From Acuticoccus sp. MNP-M23 (GTDB lineage Bacteria; Pseudomonadota; Alphaproteobacteria; Rhizobiales; Amorphaceae): a stretch of 64,000 bases of DNA. How positions within the stretch are numbered: position 1 is the first letter of the stretch; every line of letters begins with the position of its first letter. The notes below the pieces were generated by a model. The model saw only the letters and a list, made by a program, of their open reading frames with translations, searched no databases and had not been told where the DNA came from. The stretch is from positions 3,898,501 through 3,962,500 of the forward strand of contig NZ_CP133480.1 of NCBI RefSeq assembly GCF_031195445.1. Direction: 5' to 3'. Positions 44,555 through 53,234 of this stretch are shown in pieces. A program made the translations under genes and the position numbers.

Positions 44555-45798
44555 CGGGCGCCCCCGAGCGCAGCGGCAAGGGCCGGATGCGCCTTCGCGT
44601 GGTCTTCCAGCGGCACGCCTTCCATCGCGGCCTCCCACGCTTCGCGCAGGCTGGAAACGCCGGCCGCAACGCCCTGAGGATGCCCCATGATCCCGCCGCC
44701 AGCGGCATATATGAGGTCCGGCGAGCCGAGTGCCTTGTACGTGGCGGGGGGCTGGCGGGCCGACTGGCCGGACGAGAACACCGGCATGGCGATGCAGGGC
44801 TTGTCGTCCCACAGCGGTGTCAGGCACGCGCGGGCGGAGGCGATGACACTGTCGTCCGCCTCGCAGAACTTGTTGGCGATGCCGTTGACGTGCATGTGGT
44901 CGCAGCCGATGAGGCGCCAGAACACCTGCCACGCGGTGTAGGAGATGCCGAGCATCGGGTGCCGGTCGTAAATCCCCCAGCCGTTGCGGTGGGCGTGGAT
45001 CGGCAATGCGGTGTGGCGGCGGAGCGCTGCCATGCCCACAAGGCCCACCGAGTTGAGGCTGGCCATCACGCAAGTGCCGCCAAGCGCCACCACAAGGTCG
45101 TGCCGGCGGCGCATCTCGTCCATCTCGCCGGTGATGTTGAAGGCGAACATCACCTTGCGGCCGGTCCGGTCGGCGTGGTCGTTGACCACCCGCATCACGG
45201 CGTGTGCGCGTTCCTCGAACGGGCAGCTCGGCCCGTCCGCCTGCAGCTCGTCATCCTTCACGAAGTCGATACCGGCGTCGCACAGGACGCGGGTGAGGTC
45301 GGCCGTTTCTGCGGGGTTGAAGCCGATGGAGGGTTTGATGATCGTGCCGATCAGCGGCCGCCCTTCGACGCCGCTGAGCCTCCTCGTGCCCTCAACGCCG
45401 AAGGCTGGCCCCATATAGGCGTCGCCGAAGGCACGGGGGAGGCGCAGCGCCGTCAGCTTCAGGCCGGAAAATTGCTTCAGCTCGAAAAGGTTGCCCGCCA
45501 CTGTCGCCATCAGGTTGGGAAGCGACGGTCCGGTGTTGTGCAGCGGCCAGGAGAGGGTGACGCGGGCGCGCCGGTGCGGCTGGTCGGGCCTCGCCGCGCC
45601 TGGCAGCGATGGCCCGTCCACCGGCCCGAGATCCTCCAGCGCCACGACCTGCGCGGCGGACCGGGCCTTCAGCTCCGGCGTTTCGCCAGGGACGGGGACG
45701 AAGGTGCCGGACGACTGCTCGCCCGCCATGGCCGCGGCAGCTTCGTCCGGCCCAATGGCGGTCTCGATCAGGTAATCGGCCTCGATCCGGTCACTCAC
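44551..45798 (-). CDS. RuBisCO-like protein, 3-oxo-isoapionate-4-phosphate processing (OiaX or OiaT type)
   Basis: A 415-aa RuBisCO large-subunit-like protein starting at GTG 45798. It retains K155 (GTIIKPS), the metal-binding K181/D183/E184 set in KDDE, His residues 268 and 270 in PIHAHR, a loop-6-position Lys at 310 (GIANKF) and the phosphate-binding GGGIMGHP. In known apiose clusters, RuBisCO-like proteins either decarboxylate 3-oxo-isoapionate 4-phosphate (OiaX) or split it to 3-phosphoglycerate and glycolate (OiaT). I cannot separate the two by eye. It is not a CO2-fixing RuBisCO: it is too short and no small subunit is present. It overlaps both neighbours by four bases. Confidence 0.85.
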   Translation of the reverse strand: MSDRIEADYLIETAIGPDEAAAAMAGEQSSGTFVPVPGETPELKARSAAQVVALEDLGPVDGPSLPGAARPDQPHRRARVTLSWPLHNTGPSLPNLMATVAGNLFELKQFSGLKLTALRLPRAFGDAYMGPAFGVEGTRRLSGVEGRPLIGTIIKPSIGFNPAETADLTRVLCDAGIDFVKDDELQADGPSCPFEERAHAVMRVVNDHADRTGRKVMFAFNITGEMDEMRRRHDLVVALGGTCVMASLNSVGLVGMAALRRHTALPIHAHRNGWGIYDRHPMLGISYTAWQVFWRLIGCDHMHVNGIANKFCEADDSVIASARACLTPLWDDKPCIAMPVFSSGQSARQPPATYKALGSPDLIYAAGGGIMGHPQGVAAGVSSLREAWEAAMEGVPLEDHAKAHPALAAALGGAR

Positions 45799-46844
45799 AG
45801 TGCGCCTCCCGCCACAAATTCGTTGATGTTGACGGCGCTGCCGGTTTCCGCAGAGCGATATGCGGCGAGCGCCATGGCAAGGGTGGTGAGGTTGTGCGCA
45901 CCGGAGGGTTGCGGCGCTGCCCGTCCGGCAAGAACGTCCACCACATGGGCCTCGAAGGCGGCAACCGAGGCCTGCACCGCATGCCACGGCGCCGCGCCCC
46001 ACGCCGGCACGTCCGGCTCGACATCGCGCTCCTGCACGGTGCCGTTCCTGTGAAGGCGGAGGCGGTAGTCGCCCGTGACTTCCAGCGTACCCTCGGTGCC
46101 TTCCAGCCACACGAGGGTCTGCGGAAACGGGTCCGGCGCAATCTTCGACGCGAAGGAGCATTCGATGGATGCAACCACGCCGCTTTCGTGGCGGACGGTC
46201 GCGATGAATGCGTCCTCGCCTGCAATGCCGGGCTTGATGGACTGGGTGCGGCAGTGAATGTCCACCACATCGCCCAGCAGAAAGCGGTCAACGTCGAACA
46301 GATGAAGGCCCACATCCATGATTGCGAACCGTTCCGTCTTGGCGAGGTAGGGCTGGTTGGCATAGACGTCGTAGCCATGCCGGAAGGCGAGGCGGGCAAA
46401 GGTGGGCGCGCCGATGTCACCGGCTTCAAGGCGTTCCTTCAACGCCATGAACGGCCGCTGCCAGCGGAAATTTTCGTGGATGATCAGCGGTTTGCCGGCA
46501 GCTTCGGCGGCGTCCACCATGGCCTTGCCGTCGGCGTGGGTTTCGGCAAACGGCTTCTGGCAGACGGTTGCCGCACCATGGCCGAGGCAAAGCTCCACCA
46601 AAGGGCGATGGGTTTCGACCGTGGTTGCAACGTCGGCAAAATCGGGTGTTTCGGCGGCGAGCATCTCGGCAGCGTCGGTGTAGAAGCGGGCAATGCCGAA
46701 GTCGGCGGCAAACGCTTCGGCCTTGGCGCGTTCCCGGTCGCACACGGCGACAATTGCAGCGCCGTTGGCGTCCGCCCAGCCATGCATGTGGTTGCGCGCG
46801 AAGAAGCCGCAGCCGATCAGGACACCGCGGTAGGGATCGCTCAA
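45795..46844 (-). CDS. apsD: D-apiose dehydrogenase, Gfo/Idh/MocA family
   Basis: A 349-aa NAD(P)-dependent oxidoreductase. The frame begins at TTG 46844, overlapping the lactonase stop as TTGA. The N-terminal Rossmann motif is GVLIGCGFFARNHMHGW. The catalytic Lys lies in VCQKPFAET (the family's EKP position) and the substrate-side helix is MDVGLHLFDVDRFLLG. In apiose pathways ApsD oxidises D-apiose to D-apionolactone. Its place directly after the lactonase supports this; other sugar dehydrogenases of the family cannot be excluded by sequence alone. Confidence 0.78.
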   Translation of the reverse strand: MSDPYRGVLIGCGFFARNHMHGWADANGAAIVAVCDRERAKAEAFAADFGIARFYTDAAEMLAAETPDFADVATTVETHRPLVELCLGHGAATVCQKPFAETHADGKAMVDAAEAAGKPLIIHENFRWQRPFMALKERLEAGDIGAPTFARLAFRHGYDVYANQPYLAKTERFAIMDVGLHLFDVDRFLLGDVVDIHCRTQSIKPGIAGEDAFIATVRHESGVVASIECSFASKIAPDPFPQTLVWLEGTEGTLEVTGDYRLRLHRNGTVQERDVEPDVPAWGAAPWHAVQASVAAFEAHVVDVLAGRAAPQPSGAHNLTTLAMALAAYRSAETGSAVNINEFVAGGAL

Positions 46845-48712
46845 AGTTCGTCTCCATTGCCAAACAGGAACGCCACGTCGAGCGGCGCAAGGGTCAGCGG
46901 TGCGGCCATGCGGGGGGCGGTGCCGAGCCAGTCCGGGTCGGCGGCAGCCTCCGCGCTTTCCACCGACAGGAGCACCGCGCGGCCATGGGTCAGCTGCGCA
47001 GGCGCTTCGCCGAGGTTGGCGACAATGCCCGTGAGGCCGGGCCGGTCCGCCATCAGCCCTGCAAGACCGCCGGGCGCATCCGCCGTCACCTCGACCGCAG
47101 CGCCTGACAGGAGGGCCAGCGCCCGCACCGCATGGAACAGCGGCAGGGCGCGGGAGCCATCGTCCGATACCAGGCCGAGCGGCCCGCTTGCCATGGCGGG
47201 CGCAAGGCTGACGATGCCTGCGCGCGCGGCGTGGACCGCCACGCCGACGGCAAAGGCTGCGGCAAAGAGGGCGCCGTGCCGCGGGTCGTCCATGGCCATC
47301 GGTGTCCGGCTGCGCTCCGGGTTGTGCGCCACTGCGGCGCCGTAGGGGTTGGAGCGCATGCCGATGGTGGTGAGGCCAAGGCGGATCGGGCGGTCGCCGG
47401 CATGGGCGCGCGCACTGTCGAAAACCGCCGGCAATGCTTCCAGCGTTTCCAGGACCGAGGTGTCGTCTGCGGCGTGGACGATGGCGGTGGTGCCAAAGGA
47501 GACCGAGTCCGTGTCGCCAACCGGCGGGCACCGGTTGAATTCGGTGAAATTGGTGAGCATTCCGGCGGCAATTTCGGTGTTTGCGAATGCGCGGCGTGCT
47601 GCTGCCACCGCATCAGCCGGCGCAGCGCCGTCCGGCCATGGCCCCGCTGGCTGGTGGCTGGCGAGGTAGGCTTCTGGCAACGCCAGAACCCGCTCCACGT
47701 TCATGCCCGCTGCCGCGTCGGCAACCTTCGCAAGGCTTTTGCCGGGCTCCGTGCCGTCCGGGATCACGATGTCGAGGGCAAGCGGCAGGCCGAGCGGTTC
47801 TGCTGCCTCCAGTGCTGACGCCGCCGTTTCCGGGGAGAGGCGGACCTGCGCACCCACGAAGGGGATGCGCGTCAGGGCTGCGGCCTGTTGGGGCGACAGG
47901 GATGCGATGCTCTCATCAAGTGCGACCTCCATGTCCGGCGCCCGTGCAGCCTCCGGGGTGCTGGTGGCGGCCGCGGTGCCGGCGGACGGCGCGACGGCAA
48001 AGGCCATCGCGATGCGCTGGGTGATCCGCTCGCCGGCCGCCACAGTGTAGGGGCGCGGCAGGCCGAGCGGGCGGCAATAGGTCTTGAAGGATGCGTCGGT
48101 CCAGTTGCGCTGGTCTTCCATCTCGAAGACGTCGCCATCGAAACTGATCGAGACGGTAACGCCGTTCACCTCGTGGGAGAGGGCGGCAATGTCGAACACG
48201 GGCTGGGCTGGCGAGATGGCGGCGGGAAATTGCAGACGATCGGTCTGGCCGTCCGGCCGGGTGCGCTCAACCGGCGTTCCGGCGACCCCCTTCAGCGGGT
48301 GAAGCACAACAAAGCCGGCCCGGTTAACCGCTGCGTCGCGCGTTGCGACAAGTTCCAGCGTCGCCGTGAGCGTCAGCGGTTCGGCGGATCCTGCGAGCGT
48401 GAAGGTGCCGTTGAAGAGCCCGTCCGCCACCTCGAATTTTCGGCGGTAGCTGAAGGATTGGCCTTCCTGCGTGGCGGTCTCGCCGAGTGTTCTGGTGGGG
48501 TGGGTGACCCAGTCGGCATCGCGTACCGGCATGTCGATACCGCGGATGATTTCGTGGCTGGCAATCATGATCCGGCGGACCACGCCGCTTTCGACAAGGA
48601 GCCGCAGCGGCCCGGCCGTCAGCGCAACCGGCGGCGCGGTGCGTTGCGCGGTGCCATAGCGCGCGATCGCGTTCCGGACCTCTTCTGTTTGACCAGATTG
48701 GGCCAACTCCAT
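46841..48712 (-). CDS. apnL: D-apionate lactonase
   Basis: A 623-aa cytoplasmic protein without signal peptide. The start at ATG 48712 has a GGAG site; GTG 48745 is possible. It has an N-terminal beta-rich region (REIIRGIDMPV-like segment: SHEIIRGIDMPVRDADW) and a C-terminal barrel-like half containing TNFTEFNRCPP and a TTIGMRSNPYG segment. It has no common domain but resembles the large protein called ApnL in apiose clusters, which opens D-apionolactone to D-apionate. The assignment leans on the full pathway context. It is the first gene of the operon, about 75 bases after the predicted transcription start. Confidence 0.72.
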   Translation of the reverse strand: MELAQSGQTEEVRNAIARYGTAQRTAPPVALTAGPLRLLVESGVVRRIMIASHEIIRGIDMPVRDADWVTHPTRTLGETATQEGQSFSYRRKFEVADGLFNGTFTLAGSAEPLTLTATLELVATRDAAVNRAGFVVLHPLKGVAGTPVERTRPDGQTDRLQFPAAISPAQPVFDIAALSHEVNGVTVSISFDGDVFEMEDQRNWTDASFKTYCRPLGLPRPYTVAAGERITQRIAMAFAVAPSAGTAAATSTPEAARAPDMEVALDESIASLSPQQAAALTRIPFVGAQVRLSPETAASALEAAEPLGLPLALDIVIPDGTEPGKSLAKVADAAAGMNVERVLALPEAYLASHQPAGPWPDGAAPADAVAAARRAFANTEIAAGMLTNFTEFNRCPPVGDTDSVSFGTTAIVHAADDTSVLETLEALPAVFDSARAHAGDRPIRLGLTTIGMRSNPYGAAVAHNPERSRTPMAMDDPRHGALFAAAFAVGVAVHAARAGIVSLAPAMASGPLGLVSDDGSRALPLFHAVRALALLSGAAVEVTADAPGGLAGLMADRPGLTGIVANLGEAPAQLTHGRAVLLSVESAEAAADPDWLGTAPRMAAPLTLAPLDVAFLFGNGDEL

Positions 48713-48791
48713 CCGCGCTTCTCCCTGGGGGCAGCGTATTGCCACCGAGCATGTGGCGCAGATCGACGGCTGCGCTCATTTTTATATACTC

Positions 48792-48819
48792 ATCATACCA
48801 GTTGGGGCGCGGTGCGCAA
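48792..48819 (-). promoter_or_regulatory. Promoter and operator of the apn/oia operon
   Basis: On the minus strand, TTGCGC (48819-48814), a 16-bp spacer and TATGAT (48797-48792) form a sigma70-like promoter. CTGGTATGAT covers the -10 box and an AGTATA follows nine bases further on. The same CTGGTATRAT lies at the divergent promoter at 49639-49648. This arrangement suits repression by the adjacent NanR-like GntR protein, whose E. coli relative binds GGTATA repeats. Confidence 0.6.
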
Positions 48820-48871
48820 TCGTCCGCAGCAACTTTTGTTGCCAGGCGCGAAGGCTTCGGCGTTGCGGGTA

Positions 48872-49585
48872 TCAGGCGAGGTTCGCGCGGCGGTAAAGCT
48901 CGTTGGCGCGGTAGAGGTGGTCACCCATGGCCTGCGCGGCGGCATCGGGATCGCGCTGTTCGATGGCTTCGGCGATCTGCCGGTGTTCGGTCAGCGTGAG
49001 CTGCTCCAGCCCCGGCACGGCCACAAGATCGACGTGGAAATTATTGAGCCACGAGAACACGGCTTCGGACACCACAGGCCAGATGGGGTTGCCGCTGATC
49101 GCGGCGATCTCGCGGTGAAACCGGCCGTCGAGCGCGCGGAACTTCGCCGTGTCGTCGACGGCGGCAGCCTGGTCGTCCAGAACGCCCCATAGCCGCCGAA
49201 CGTCACTGTCGGCGCGCCGCTTTGCTGCCATTCTGGCGACTTCGCGCTCCAGCGTGGCGCGCGCATCCTTCAGGTGTTCGAGGTTGGTGGGCGAGTGGAT
49301 GAGGAGGTGGCGCATCGTTTCGCCAAGCTGGTCGAACATGTGGCCGAACGAGGGTTCGGCGACCCGCGCCCGCCCGCCGTGACGGATCTCTATCAGCCCC
49401 ATCCGCGCCAGCGACTGCAACGCCTCGCGCACTGCCGGCCTTCCCACGCCAAGGGTCTCCATCAGCGCCCGTTCCGACGGCATCAGGTCACCCGGCTGCA
49501 ATGTCCCGTCCTTGATGGTTTCGAGCACCCGGTCGAACACTTCGTCCGACAGCTTCCGTCGGGAGATTGGGGCGGAGTCCATCAT
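48872..49585 (-). CDS. GntR-family regulator (NanR-like), apiose regulon
   Basis: A 237-aa FadR-type GntR protein. The winged HTH (PGDLMPSERALMETLGVGRP then AVREALQSLARMG) and the FCD effector domain (LDGRFHREIAAISGNPIWPV) resemble E. coli NanR in order and wording. It lies between the apnL operon and the divergent second sugar importer, both of which carry a shared GGTATR element. It is the natural candidate for repressing both until an apiose metabolite is present. ATG 49582 is an equal start. Confidence 0.85.
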   Translation of the reverse strand: MMDSAPISRRKLSDEVFDRVLETIKDGTLQPGDLMPSERALMETLGVGRPAVREALQSLARMGLIEIRHGGRARVAEPSFGHMFDQLGETMRHLLIHSPTNLEHLKDARATLEREVARMAAKRRADSDVRRLWGVLDDQAAAVDDTAKFRALDGRFHREIAAISGNPIWPVVSEAVFSWLNNFHVDLVAVPGLEQLTLTEHRQIAEAIEQRDPDAAAQAMGDHLYRANELYRRANLA

Positions 49586-49620
49586 GATGTCTGATCGCCG
49601 GCTACAGACGGTCGATAAAA

Positions 49621-49648
49621 TTGACCGCTTATGGTGTACTGGTATAAT
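49621..49648 (+). promoter_or_regulatory. Promoter and operator of the second sugar importer operon
   Basis: TTGACC (49621-49626), a 16-bp spacer and a perfect TATAAT (49643-49648) form a strong sigma70 promoter 88 bases before the binding-protein gene. Two GGTRTA repeats eight bases apart (GGTGTA 49633-49638, GGTATA 49641-49646) overlap the spacer and -10 box. This is the layout of a NanR-type repressor site, and the CTGGTATAAT core matches the apn promoter. Confidence 0.65.
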
Positions 49649-49735
49649 CTGTTGTCAGGGTCGCGTCGACGCATGGCGCGCGGCCCCGGATGCGGACGAT
49701 ACCGTACCCTAAAAAATAACATCGGGAGGTAAACT

Positions 49736-50773
49736 ATGAAGTTCTCCGTCACGGCACTCGCCGTCTGTCTGACCGCGACCGGTCTTGGTGCGGCAATCGC
49801 CCCTGCCGCCGCGCAGGACAAGCCCACAATTGCGCTGTCCAACTCCTTTTACGGCAACGACTGGCGCCGGCAGATGGTGGATTCCTTCACCGAAGCTGCC
49901 GAAAGCGCCAAGGCCGAAGGGCTGATCGGAGACTTCATCGTCCTCAACGGGGACGGTTCGGTGCCGCAGCAGCAAAGCCAGCTTGCCGACCTCATCTTGC
50001 GCGGTGTCGACGCCATCGCCATCAACGCCGCGTCCGAAACCGCGCTCAACAACATTGTCGGCAAGGCGTGCTCGGCGGGCATTGCCATCATCGCTTTCGA
50101 TTCCATCCTGTCGGAAGATTGCGCTCACACGCTGGGTTTCGACTTCACCCAGTACAAGACCGACCAGGCGGAGGCGACGCTGGATCTGATCGGCCGCAAG
50201 GGCAACGTCATCGTCGTGCGCGGGGTGAAGGGCTCGGCGCCGGATGCGCAGATGTACGCCGCCCAGATGAAGGTGCTGGAGGCCAATCCGGACGTGAAGG
50301 TGGCTGCCGAGGTCTACGGCCAGGCCACGGCGCCGGTCGCCCAGTCCGCCATCGCCAACGTCCTGCCCAGCCTGCCGAAGATCGACGCCGTGCTCGGCCA
50401 GGGCGGCAGCGACGACTACGGCATTGCCCAGGCCTTCGAGCAGTACGGCGGGGACTATGCCGACGCCATGCCGGTGATCGAGGGCGGCGGCAGTGCCGAT
50501 TTCATCCGATGGTGGGCCGGCCGGATGGAGAAGGGCGATTACGCCACCACCTCCATGAACACCACGCCGGGCATTGGCGGGGCCGCATTCTGGGTGGCGC
50601 TGGCGCTGGCCGAGGGTGATGACGTGCCGCAGGAGATGGTGATGCCCGTTGCCGTGGTCGAGCCCGACAATCTGGGCGAATACAAGGATATGCCCCAGGG
50701 CCGCATCGTCAGCCCCAGCTACTCGCGGGCATGGGTGGCAGAGCACCTCCTGTCCGGCCCTGCGGCAAACTGA
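49736..50773 (+). CDS. Sugar-binding protein of the second importer
   Basis: A 345-aa periplasmic binding protein with a signal peptide ending APAAAQ and a GGGAGGT site before the ATG. The mature protein opens KPTIALSNSFYGNDWRRQMV, a pattern of the ribose/rhizopine-type family, and has ADLILRGVDAIAINAASETA. It is the first gene of a three-gene importer with the fused ATPase-permease and a second permease. It is divergent from, and probably co-regulated with, the apiose operon. The ligand may be apiose, an apioside or apionate. Confidence 0.88.
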   Translation: MKFSVTALAVCLTATGLGAAIAPAAAQDKPTIALSNSFYGNDWRRQMVDSFTEAAESAKAEGLIGDFIVLNGDGSVPQQQSQLADLILRGVDAIAINAASETALNNIVGKACSAGIAIIAFDSILSEDCAHTLGFDFTQYKTDQAEATLDLIGRKGNVIVVRGVKGSAPDAQMYAAQMKVLEANPDVKVAAEVYGQATAPVAQSAIANVLPSLPKIDAVLGQGGSDDYGIAQAFEQYGGDYADAMPVIEGGGSADFIRWWAGRMEKGDYATTSMNTTPGIGGAAFWVALALAEGDDVPQEMVMPVAVVEPDNLGEYKDMPQGRIVSPSYSRAWVAEHLLSGPAAN

Positions 50774-50789
50774 TCGCTGCTGACCTGCA

Positions 50790-53234
50790 ATGAACGAACG
50801 TCCTGTCCTGCCGCGGGAGACGGTTTCTCCCGCGGCCGTGCCGCCGCGTGTCGCCGTCAGCGGTGTGCGCGTGACCTACGGCCCCACCGTCGCCGTCGAC
50901 GATCTGTCCATCACCGTTGGCGCGGGGGAGGTGATCGGGCTGGTGGGCGCCAACGGGGCCGGCAAATCCACGCTGATGCGCGTTCTGGCGGGAGCGGCCA
51001 CGCCGGACGCCGGCACGGTCGCAATCGACGGCACGCCGGTGAACTTTGCCGCGTTCGGTCCGGGTGCGGCCCATGGCATGGGCGTGCGGATCGTGTGGCA
51101 GGAGCTTTCGCTCTGCGCCAACCTCACCGTTGCGGAAAACATGTTCGTGGAACGGCCGCTTGCCGGCCGTTCGCCGCTGTTCTGGCGGGCGCCCTATGCG
51201 CGGATTGCAAGAGAAAGCCTCGACGCGGTGTTTCCGGACGCTGGCATTGCGGTGGGCCGCGCGGTGGAGGATCTCCCCATCGGGCAGCGCCAGATGGTGG
51301 AGATTGCAAGAGCTGCCACGGCTCCCGGCCTGCGCCTTCTCATTCTCGATGAGCCGACATCGTCGCTGGATGCGGTGCGCAGCGGGCAGTTGCGGGCCTT
51401 CGTGCAGGCAAGGGCGAGGGAGGGGCTGTCGGTCATCTTCATCAGCCACAAGCTCGGCGAAGTGCTCGACGTGGCGACCCGCGTCTTCGTCATGCGCAAT
51501 GGCCGCGCCGTTCTGGATGCGCCGGCTGAGAGTGTGAACGCATCGCAGCTGGTGGATGCCATGGGCGGCGGCGCCGAGGCGCGAAACGCGCGAACCAGCG
51601 CGGCAACCACGGGAAAGGTGCTGGCGCGCCTCGACCGCCCGCTGACGGCCCGGCTCGGGCACGCGCTGGCGCTTCACGCCGGCGAGATCGTCGGCGTCGC
51701 GGGTCTTGAGGGCGATGGTCAGAAGACGCTGCTGGAGGCGCTGTTTGCCGGGAGCGGCAACGGTGCCACGCGGGCCGGTAAGGCGGCCTATGTGTCCGGC
51801 GACCGGGCGCGCGAGGGTGTCTTTGCGTTGTGGCCGGTGTCGCAGAACATTGCCATCGGGCGCATTGCCCGGCGCTCTGGCTGGTCGCTCGTGTCGGCGG
51901 CGCGGGAACGCGCGGCAGTGGAGCCGGAGGCAAGGCGGCTCGACCTCGATCCCGCGCGGTTCGCCTCCAACATTCTGGAGCTTTCCGGCGGCAACCAGCA
52001 GAAGGCGCTGGCCGCCAGAGCGCTCGGCACCGACGCCGAGATCCTCATTCTGGAAGATCCCACCCGCGGCGTCGATATCGGCACCAAGCGCCTCTTCTAC
52101 AAGGTGGCGCGGGAGGCGGCCGAAAGCGGCAAGCTGGTGGTGTGGCATTCCACCGAGGATGCCGAATTTGCCGAGTGCGACCGCGTTCTGGTGATGGCAT
52201 CCGGCAGTGTGGCCGCAATATTGTCGGGCGATGACCTCAGTGAGGAGCGGGTGCTTGCCACCGCTTTTGCGGCGCGTGAGGGGGGCACTTGCGCAGCCGA
52301 CGGTCCGGGTCTCGCGCTGCGGGCAGCGCGCGCAGTCCTGCGCAACGCAGCAATCGTCGGGCTCGTGGCAGTCTGCGGCGCGCTTGCCTCGCTGAACCCC
52401 ATGGTGGCGTCCACCTTCGGCATCGAGCTTCTGATGGGGCCGGCGGTGGCGCTCACACTCATTGCGCTGGCGCAGATGTTTGTGGTGGGCGGCAGCGAGA
52501 TCGACCTTGGCGTCGGCGCCTTCGCGGGGCTCGTCAACGTGTTGTCGGCGACGCTTCTGGTGAGTGCGCCGCTGCTGGGCGGCGCGGCCATTCTGGCCGG
52601 TCTTGCGGGGTATGCGCTGATGGCGGCCATTGTCCGGCTGCGCGCCGTGCCGGCCATTGTGGTCACGCTGGGGGCCTCGTTCATCTGGTACGGGGTCGGC
52701 TATTCGGTGCAGCCTGCACCGGGGGGCGCGGCGCCCGACTGGTTGCGCGCCACCACCCAGTGGTCGATCCCCGGCATCCCGACGCCGCTGGTGCTGGTGG
52801 TCGCCGCCACGGTGGTTGCGCTCATCCTGCATCGCTCGCGCATGGGAACGGTTCTGCGCGGGTTCGGTGCAAGCCCGATGGCGCTGGAGCGGTCCGGCTG
52901 GTCGCCGCTCACATGGTCCATCGTCCGCTACGTTGTGGCCGGGGCCTTCGCGGGCGCGGGCGGCCTTGCGATCACCGCCATGAACGGGGCGAGCGATATC
53001 AACGCCGGGTCCGGCTACACGCTCCTTGCCGTCGCGGCCGTGGTGCTGGGCGGTTGCCGGCTTCTGGGCGGCGTCATTTCGCCGGTGGGGGTTGCGGCGG
53101 GGGCTGTCACGCTCTCGCTCATTGGCGCGCTGCTGGGTGCGCTGGGGGTGTCGACCGATTTCAATGCGGCGGTGCAGGGGCTGTTGATGATCCTGGTTCT
53201 GGGTCTGCGCGCGCTGGTGGAGCGGTCGCGGTGA
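50790..53234 (+). CDS. Fused sugar ABC transporter ATPase-permease
   Basis: An 814-aa fusion of an RbsA-like tandem ATPase (residues about 20-500) and an RbsC-like permease (about 515-814). The first ATPase domain has Walker A GANGAGKST, Walker B LILDEPTSSLD and a signature altered to LPIGQRQMV. The second has GLEGDGQKTL, the signature LSGGNQQKALAARALG, and a Walker B reading LILEDPTRGVD, with Asp-Glu reversed. The permease half keeps VGGSEIDLGVGAFAGL. The two polypeptides are normally separate. No frameshift is needed, since the frame is continuous through the joint. It overlaps the next permease by GTGA. Confidence 0.9.
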   Translation: MNERPVLPRETVSPAAVPPRVAVSGVRVTYGPTVAVDDLSITVGAGEVIGLVGANGAGKSTLMRVLAGAATPDAGTVAIDGTPVNFAAFGPGAAHGMGVRIVWQELSLCANLTVAENMFVERPLAGRSPLFWRAPYARIARESLDAVFPDAGIAVGRAVEDLPIGQRQMVEIARAATAPGLRLLILDEPTSSLDAVRSGQLRAFVQARAREGLSVIFISHKLGEVLDVATRVFVMRNGRAVLDAPAESVNASQLVDAMGGGAEARNARTSAATTGKVLARLDRPLTARLGHALALHAGEIVGVAGLEGDGQKTLLEALFAGSGNGATRAGKAAYVSGDRAREGVFALWPVSQNIAIGRIARRSGWSLVSAARERAAVEPEARRLDLDPARFASNILELSGGNQQKALAARALGTDAEILILEDPTRGVDIGTKRLFYKVAREAAESGKLVVWHSTEDAEFAECDRVLVMASGSVAAILSGDDLSEERVLATAFAAREGGTCAADGPGLALRAARAVLRNAAIVGLVAVCGALASLNPMVASTFGIELLMGPAVALTLIALAQMFVVGGSEIDLGVGAFAGLVNVLSATLLVSAPLLGGAAILAGLAGYALMAAIVRLRAVPAIVVTLGASFIWYGVGYSVQPAPGGAAPDWLRATTQWSIPGIPTPLVLVVAATVVALILHRSRMGTVLRGFGASPMALERSGWSPLTWSIVRYVVAGAFAGAGGLAITAMNGASDINAGSGYTLLAVAAVVLGGCRLLGGVISPVGVAAGAVTLSLIGALLGALGVSTDFNAAVQGLLMILVLGLRALVERSR

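Noticed and set aside
44551-45798. True CO2-fixing RuBisCO or methionine-salvage enolase
   Set aside because: The chain is short, no small subunit or methionine-salvage gene is present, and the neighbours form an apiose pathway.
50709-52832. 707-codon open frame antisense to the fused importer gene
   Set aside because: The sense frame has all ABC motifs; the antisense translation is low-complexity and Arg/His-rich.
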